NCBI GenBank assembly: GCA_963788125.1
Contig: CAWBFN010000002.1
Span: 620,001-684,000, forward strand
Source of the DNA: Bog-473 sp963788125
GTDB taxonomy: Bacteria; Actinomycetota; Acidimicrobiia; Acidimicrobiales; RAAP-2
DNA length: 64,000 nucleotides
Reading direction: 5' to 3'
A model generated the notes under the pieces. The model saw nothing but the letters and a program-made list of their open reading frames with translations, was not told the origin of the DNA and did no database searches. Shown piece by piece: positions 59,417 to 64,000 of the stretch (position 1 is the first letter of the stretch; each line of letters opens with the position of its first letter). The translations under genes were made by a program, and so were the position numbers.

Positions 59417-59578
59417 ATGCTCCAAGGAAAGCCTGTGCCGACCCCTGAGATTGTTGCGGAAGTGTTGGACGAGCGTTGGGCTGGAGTTGGGTTTTGGGTC
59501 TTACTATTTTTCCCATTGACGTGGATGTTCGGTTTGGATTTCTCTAGAAAACGGAAGTCCCGAACACGCTCGGTGTGA
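59417..59578 (+). CDS. Short single-helix membrane protein (53 residues)
   Basis: A small frame not marked by any family: a soluble start (KPVPTPEIVAEVLDERWAG), one hydrophobic helix (FWVLLFFPLTWMFGL) and a strongly basic tail (FSRKRKSRTRSV), which puts the tail in the cytoplasm. AGAGGG lies 6 bp before the ATG. It follows the FtsX permease by 43 bp in the same direction, so it could be a small subunit of that transporter; this is inference. Confidence 0.4.
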   Translation: MLQGKPVPTPEIVAEVLDERWAGVGFWVLLFFPLTWMFGLDFSRKRKSRTRSV

Positions 59579-59867
59579 GCAACCCTCCGCGTCAGTAATC
59601 GTTCCGCGTGATGCGCGATCGATAAGAGAACTTCTCCCCGCAGCTCCAGACAATGGCTGCTGATCATCCCTTGTGGTTGGCAGCGAAAGGCGTCTGGATG
59701 CGAATGAGAGAGATCACCCCCACCCCTGAGCGTGACAGCGAGTGCGTACGGATGTCCGCGGCGCGTCGCTCCCTCGGATCCCCTGTCTTTGCCACCCCCG
59801 ACCTCGCGGGCGTGCCCAGCGAGGGTATGTGCCAGTCCACTGACGTTCGAACGAAACGGACAATGAC
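59579..59867. other. Gap with no confident gene
   Basis: Together with the short frame before it, this makes a 494-bp interval between the permease and the secreted-protein gene. A 72-residue frame (59653-59871) runs in the plus direction and ends in an ATGA overlap with the next gene, but its composition is not protein-like and there is no ribosome site, so I do not call it. I see no clear promoter or terminator either. Confidence 0.5.
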
Positions 59868-60803
59868 ATGACGACCGCTACGCACTTGACTCACAGGTTC
59901 CGCAGGATGACGCAAGGGGGGCTCGTCGTCTCGCTCGTTCTCATCGGAGTGCTGGGCTTCAGCAAGGTGGCGTCGGCCCACGACGACCTCATTGTCGGTG
60001 TTGCGTCGTGCTCCATCCCGCTGGGTAGCGGATATACGGTTTCATGGACGGTTACGAACGATTGGGATCAGACCGAAGCGGGAACGGTCGCCTCGGTGAC
60101 GGGTGGACTGGCCACCCTCGACGCGGCCACCTTCACCATCGCCGCGCAAGACACCGCGTTCAGCGCCGGCGGGACGTCCCAGCTTGCCACCGTGCCGTAC
60201 CTGACCGCAGCGCTGACCCAGAAGCTTCCGGCCAGTGCCTCGGGTGTGATCACCTTGAGCACAAATACCACGTGGGCGGACGGGACGAACGTCTCGGATT
60301 CGGGGACGGCCGAGCTCTCCGGGCTGCACTGTGGGGCGCCTGGAGCTCCGCTGGCCGTGGTGGCGCCGACCATTATTTCCCAGTCCATCGCCGGGCACAT
60401 CTACCTCTGTAACAACGCACATCCCACGACGACCGAAGTGCCCGGCGGGACGCTGGCTTCAACCGGTCCCCAGACGCTCGGTTCGTCGCCCAACCCCCTC
60501 GGAACCACCCCGGTCGCTCCGGGTGGCTACACCATGACGGCAGCGCCCCCTCCGGATTTTGTACTGGTGGCCTGCATGGGGCCCTCTGCTCCCGCCACCG
60601 GCGGTACCACGGCCACTGAGGGCGTCACCGTTCCAAGCGGGGGCAATGGTGTCGGGATCTTCTATGTGACCAACAGTGCCCCGGCGCTGACGCCCTCTCC
60701 TACAACAAAGGCATCGGTGGCGCCGGTTGCAGGGATCGCCACCTCGGGATCCTCCACTGACGAACTGGTCCCCGCGTCCGAGGCTCCCGCGGTGACGGGC
60801 TAA
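59868..60803 (+). CDS. Secreted protein of unknown function
   Basis: A 311-residue exported protein: a signal peptide with basic start and hydrophobic core (GGLVVSLVLIGVLGFSKVASAHDD, cleavage likely after ASA), then an immunoglobulin-like beta domain (GYTVSWTVTNDWDQTEAGTVASV, FSAGGTSQLATVPYLTA), a repeated Gly/Thr/Pro-rich stretch and a low-complexity C-terminal 60 residues without LPxTG motif or membrane anchor. I do not recognise a family. Two Cys pairs may form disulfides outside the cell. Confidence 0.7.
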   Translation: MTTATHLTHRFRRMTQGGLVVSLVLIGVLGFSKVASAHDDLIVGVASCSIPLGSGYTVSWTVTNDWDQTEAGTVASVTGGLATLDAATFTIAAQDTAFSAGGTSQLATVPYLTAALTQKLPASASGVITLSTNTTWADGTNVSDSGTAELSGLHCGAPGAPLAVVAPTIISQSIAGHIYLCNNAHPTTTEVPGGTLASTGPQTLGSSPNPLGTTPVAPGGYTMTAAPPPDFVLVACMGPSAPATGGTTATEGVTVPSGGNGVGIFYVTNSAPALTPSPTTKASVAPVAGIATSGSSTDELVPASEAPAVTG

Positions 60804-60824
60804 CCCGGGCACGGTGGAGATCCG

Positions 60825-61973
60825 GTGAAGCACCAACACGTCAAGGTTGCGTCTATGACGAAAGATACTCCCGACTTCAGGGCGATCACAGACTTCGCTG
60901 GTGATGCAGCAACTATCACTCTGGGAGGGAATATCGATAACACGGCTGCTTCCGGGCTGGGCTTGATGCTCGACGCGGCCATCGACCGCCGGCCTGTATC
61001 GATGGCTCTCGATGTCGCGGAACTCGATTTCATGGGAGCGGTCGGATTGCTCGCCATCTCCCACGCCAAAAAGCGACTGGCAGCTTTGGGCGTAACGCTC
61101 ACGATCCGACCATTCTCGGCTTTGGTGAACCGCCGCCTCCGCGTCGTGGAGCTGGCTGAGTCGTCTCGCCTCGAAGTGGCCCTCCCAAAACACGGCCGAC
61201 TCGGCCCAGAGCAGCTGAACGGGAAAGGCGCTTTCCCGCAGCGCTTCGCCTCGAGTCTTTCGTCGGAAGACCTCCGCCGAGTGACCGCCCTGCCGACCGA
61301 TCCCGACGTGATCAACGGCGCACTGCGACTCATCGTGGAATTGGCCCGCATCAGCATTGGGGGAGCCGACGGCGTCAGCGTCTCATTGCTGCACGCCGGG
61401 GTGCTCGCAACGGTGGCGGCCAGCGACCAGACCATCATGGCTATGGATGCCGATCAATACTCGACCGGGCAAGGGCCCTGCGTTGATGCCTCAATCAAGG
61501 GGCATTGGTTCCATGCCGAGTCGCTCGACACTGAGACCCGGTGGCCGGCCTTTACGCCACGAGCCCGCGGCCTTGGCATCAAGGCCATCTTGTCTTCGCC
61601 ACTGCGGGCCTGCGAGAAGCCGGTCGGCGCCCTCAACATCTACTCTCGCACGGCGCAAAGCTTCGAGATCAGGGATCAAGAGTCGGCAGGCGTCTTCGCC
61701 CAGCAGGCCTCAGTGATCCTGAGTGACGCCCGCGCCGAGGTGAGCGACACGCAGATGGCCATCCGCTTCCAAGATGCGCTACAGAGTCGAGAAGTCATCT
61801 CCTTGGCTCAGGGGATCATCATGGAGCGCGAGTGCGTCGATAAGGAGCATTCCTTCAACGCTCTGCTACGTTCATCGCTTTCTCACGGAGTACCGCTGCG
61901 AAAAGAAGCCGAGGTGATGGTCCTGTCGGCCACACAGTCAGCGCTCGGGCTGAAACAGGGACTCCGTGACTGA
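60825..61973 (+). CDS. STAS-GAF-ANTAR regulatory protein
   Basis: The 382-residue protein stacks three modules. Residues about 15-120 are STAS-like (ITLGGNIDNTAASGLGLMLDAAIDRRPVSMALDVAELDFMGAVGLLAISHAKKRL). Residues about 160-300 are GAF (GADGVSVSLLHAGVLATVAASDQ, GPCVDASIKGHWFHAESLDTETRWPAFTPRARGLGIKAILSSPL). Residues about 315-370 are ANTAR (FQDALQSREVISLAQGIIMERECVDKEHSFNALLRSSLSHGVPLRKEAEVMV), which binds paired hairpins in nascent RNA and prevents termination. GGAG precedes the GTG. It senses an unknown small molecule or partner and acts on RNA. Confidence 0.85.
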   Translation: MKHQHVKVASMTKDTPDFRAITDFAGDAATITLGGNIDNTAASGLGLMLDAAIDRRPVSMALDVAELDFMGAVGLLAISHAKKRLAALGVTLTIRPFSALVNRRLRVVELAESSRLEVALPKHGRLGPEQLNGKGAFPQRFASSLSSEDLRRVTALPTDPDVINGALRLIVELARISIGGADGVSVSLLHAGVLATVAASDQTIMAMDADQYSTGQGPCVDASIKGHWFHAESLDTETRWPAFTPRARGLGIKAILSSPLRACEKPVGALNIYSRTAQSFEIRDQESAGVFAQQASVILSDARAEVSDTQMAIRFQDALQSREVISLAQGIIMERECVDKEHSFNALLRSSLSHGVPLRKEAEVMVLSATQSALGLKQGLRD

Positions 61974-62214
61974 GGACGAATATAACGCGCAAGACGAACT
62001 CGACATCTTTCGCCAAGAAGCTGCACTCTCCCACGCTGAGTTGTGGCTGCGCTATTTCGAACTGGGTGGCATGAGCACCGGATTCGGTTTGCAGGCATTC
62101 CTACACGGAGTACTCGCACCGAGTGATCATGACCACGATGTCATCGCCCAGGCCCTTAACGAGCGCTTCGTCGAGCTTGGCGGTAATCATCCCGTCCCCT
62201 ACGCGGCGGGATGA
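61966..62214 (+). CDS. Small acidic protein of unknown function
   Basis: An 82-residue protein with an acidic N-terminus (TEDEYNAQDELDIFRQEAALSHAELWLRYFELGGM) and helical remainder ending HPVPYAAG. I do not recognise a family. The GTG overlaps the ANTAR gene by 8 bp, so translation is coupled; a role in the same signalling unit is likely. GC content is lower than in the genes left of 50 kb. Confidence 0.6.
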   Translation: MTEDEYNAQDELDIFRQEAALSHAELWLRYFELGGMSTGFGLQAFLHGVLAPSDHDHDVIAQALNERFVELGGNHPVPYAAG

Positions 62215-62274
62215 TCGATGGGAGACAAGGAACGCTCAAACGCATTCGTAGACCGAAAATAGGCGGATTGCTCA

Positions 62275-63813
62275 ATGGCCACTTCTGATCCCGCGACGAG
62301 CGTGCAGGACACAATGGACTTTCTGGGCGCAATTATCGACTCGTCAGACGACGCGATCATCAGCAAGCGTCTGGATGGCGTAATCACGAGTTGGAATTCC
62401 GGCGCGCACCTCATATACGGATACGGACCAAACGAGATCCTCGGCAAGAACATATCCCTGATCGTCCCGACCGACCAGCGCGAAGAGCTTTCGGAAGTCT
62501 TGACCCGGATCGGGATGGGGGAACGCGTCGAACACCACGAGACTAAACGGGTACATAAAGACGGCACCATTCTTGACATCTCGATCACGGTTTCGCCTAT
62601 TTACGACACAACAGGACAAATTGTCGGAGCGTCGGCCATCGGTCATGACATCACGTATCGAAGGTCCCTTGAGCGCGAACAAAAACGGCTCGAGGACCGA
62701 CTGCACCAGGTCGAACGTCTGGAGGCCTTGGGAAAACTGGCAGGTGGAATCGCCCATGACTTCAACAACATCCTTGGAGTGATTCTCAACTACAGCATCC
62801 TCGTCGGAAAACAAGTCACCGAACGTCAAGCAGTGGCAGACCTTGGGGAGATACGTGCCGCCGTTGAACGAGGGACAGGGCTCACCCGCCAATTATTGAC
62901 CTTTGCACGAAGTGACGATACGGCTCCCGAGCCTCTTGACGTCAATGGCGTGGCACGCTCGATCGCGTCGATGGTGGCGCGGACGTTGGGTGCAAATATC
63001 GACCTGCGCCTCGACCTTGCGGAAGATCCCCTCGTCACGAGGATCGATCGCCACCAGCTCGAACAGATCGTCTTGAACCTCGTCATCAACGCGCGCGACG
63101 CTATGCCCGACGGCGGAAAACTGAGCATCAGAACAGCGGCAGCGGAATTCGATGCGTCTGGGGATGACGATGTAGTGTCTGCTCGTACAGAGGTGGCATT
63201 GCAGGTCATTGACACCGGACACGGAATGCCGCCTGACGTTGTGGCGCGAGCTTTCGACCCATTCTTTACAACCAAGCCACGTGGTCAAGGAACTGGTCTC
63301 GGGCTCGCTACGGTCTATGGCATTGTCCATCGATGCCTAGGCGACGTTGTGATTGACACATCCGAAGGCTCTGGCACAACTGTCACCGTGACGCTTCCGG
63401 GCAGTAACGAATTGCCCGCAATGGATGTCGGTTCCAAAAAGAAATTGGCTGGCGGAACCGAACGCATTCTGCTGGTCGAAGACGAGTTGGCCTTGCGTGC
63501 TCCGACTGAACGCATCCTGGCCGAGTGGGGCTATGACGTCGTGGTCGCAAGCAACGGCATCGAGGCGCTGGAACTCTTCGGACATGAGTTGGGAAGATTC
63601 GACCTCGTGTTGACCGATGTAGATATGCCGCAAATGCGAGGTGATCAGCTCGCGGAGAGACTGGCTGAACTTGATAGGGGCACGAAGGTTATGTTCATGA
63701 CCGGGTACAACGCCGGTGATCCCCCAGGTCGCGGACGAGTTTTGCCGAAACCGATAGACGAGTCCGAACTGCTGTTTGCGCTCCGGGAAGTATTCGATAG
63801 TTGGACCAATTGA
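62275..63813 (+). CDS. PAS-sensor hybrid histidine kinase with C-terminal receiver
   Basis: The 512-residue soluble protein has no membrane helix. PAS at about residues 15-130 (IIDSSDDAIISKRLDGVITSWNSGAHLIYGYGPNEILGKNISLIVP), HisKA with the phospho-His in LAGGIAHDFNNILGVILNYSILVG, HATPase (LNLVINARDAMPDGGKL N-box, DTGHGMPPD, GTGLGLATVYGIV), and a receiver at about 395-510 (ILLVEDELALRAP, LVLTDVDMPQMRGD with the phospho-Asp, MFMTGYN, VLPKPID). It is the NtrB/LytS-like HDFNN type with its own receiver. Output beyond the receiver must be another protein, perhaps the neighbouring ANTAR protein. Confidence 0.9.
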   Translation: MATSDPATSVQDTMDFLGAIIDSSDDAIISKRLDGVITSWNSGAHLIYGYGPNEILGKNISLIVPTDQREELSEVLTRIGMGERVEHHETKRVHKDGTILDISITVSPIYDTTGQIVGASAIGHDITYRRSLEREQKRLEDRLHQVERLEALGKLAGGIAHDFNNILGVILNYSILVGKQVTERQAVADLGEIRAAVERGTGLTRQLLTFARSDDTAPEPLDVNGVARSIASMVARTLGANIDLRLDLAEDPLVTRIDRHQLEQIVLNLVINARDAMPDGGKLSIRTAAAEFDASGDDDVVSARTEVALQVIDTGHGMPPDVVARAFDPFFTTKPRGQGTGLGLATVYGIVHRCLGDVVIDTSEGSGTTVTVTLPGSNELPAMDVGSKKKLAGGTERILLVEDELALRAPTERILAEWGYDVVVASNGIEALELFGHELGRFDLVLTDVDMPQMRGDQLAERLAELDRGTKVMFMTGYNAGDPPGRGRVLPKPIDESELLFALREVFDSWTN

Positions 63814-64000
63814 AGCCTTTCGCAGCCGGACGAACGTCGTTGAGGGGGTTTCTGTGCATTTCCGTTACTCATGAGTTTTCGCCCGTCGCATTCCTTCGGT
63901 ATCGGTGCCCCACCTGGGGGGGCGATGCGAACGATCCCCGGATTTGGGCGTGTGTTGTGTCTATGGCGTCGTCCGAGTGGGAACGATGACCCACAATCGT

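Noticed and set aside
59653..59871. A 72-residue ORF with ATGA overlap to the secreted-protein gene
   Set aside because: No ribosome site, no hydrophobic or conserved pattern, and composition like non-coding DNA; the overlap alone is weak support.
63814..64000. A possible ORF at the right edge
   Set aside because: A short frame (63801-63989) has no recognisable content and overlaps the kinase end; I see nothing supportable in the last 187 bases.

Overview
The window is high-GC bacterial chromosomal DNA. Several features point to an actinobacterium: a LexA box of the GAAC-N4-GTTC type upstream of recA, F420-dependent luciferase-like oxidoreductases, a DUF6295-type protein, an ANTAR-domain regulator, an Lhr-type helicase and heavy use of GTG/TTG starts with 4-bp gene overlaps. 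Acidimicrobiia is my best guess, but that is inference from gene content, not a placement.

Layout. 0-12.4 kb: the end of an Lhr helicase gene, a 5-oxoprolinase (PxpA plus fused PxpBC), a TauE/SafE permease, a CYTH-CHAD protein, a Nudix hydrolase, membrane and coiled-coil proteins and a secreted GH18 protein. 12.6-19.8 kb: tRNA-Ser(GCT), rimO, pgsA, cinA, a two-component system and a GT2-GtrA glycosyltransferase; several of these genes carry apparent single-base frameshifts, which look more like sequence errors than biology. 19.8-32.5 kb: a GT39 membrane glycosyltransferase, two tandem secreted paralogues, recA with its SOS box, a methyltransferase, a DUF3048 lipoprotein, a TAT-exported DMFase-like protein (two compensating frameshifts), an acyltransferase, serB, a hemolysin III-type protein and a dienelactone hydrolase.

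32.5-50.0 kb is catabolic. A GntR/FCD regulator heads a six-gene leftward run (GntR, SnoaL-like, F420 oxidoreductase, TIM-barrel isomerase, acyl-CoA ligase, Gfo/Idh/MocA oxidoreductase). Divergently, an acyl-CoA ligase is followed by a four-subunit 2-oxoacid:ferredoxin oxidoreductase. Only 33 bp separate the two start codons, and most of that is a perfect 20-bp palindrome containing a TAAAAT hexamer on each strand, so one site probably sets the transcription of both wings, possibly as leaderless messages. Beyond it lie two SDRs, an amidohydrolase, a fused two-domain acyl-CoA dehydrogenase, two VOC proteins, a second F420 oxidoreductase and a second SnoaL-like protein. I infer breakdown of an organic acid through CoA esters and a 2-oxoacid; the substrate cannot be read from the sequence.

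50.1-54.2 kb is a small genomic island. It starts in the 3' half of tRNA-Lys(TTT) and ends at a 46-bp copy of that tRNA end (one mismatch). It holds a GHKL (Hsp90/MORC-like) ATPase gene split by an IS30-family element, and a toxin-antitoxin-like XRE regulator plus nucleotidyltransferase pair with its own palindromic operator. No integrase is visible. A 3' relic of a second copy of the same GHKL family lies at 56.2 kb. 54.3-64 kb: an AlkA-like glycosylase, three VOC/MarR-type genes with a repeated operator, a large FtsX-type permease, a short membrane ORF, a secreted protein, and a sensory cluster (STAS-GAF-ANTAR protein, 82-residue protein, PAS-kinase-receiver hybrid).
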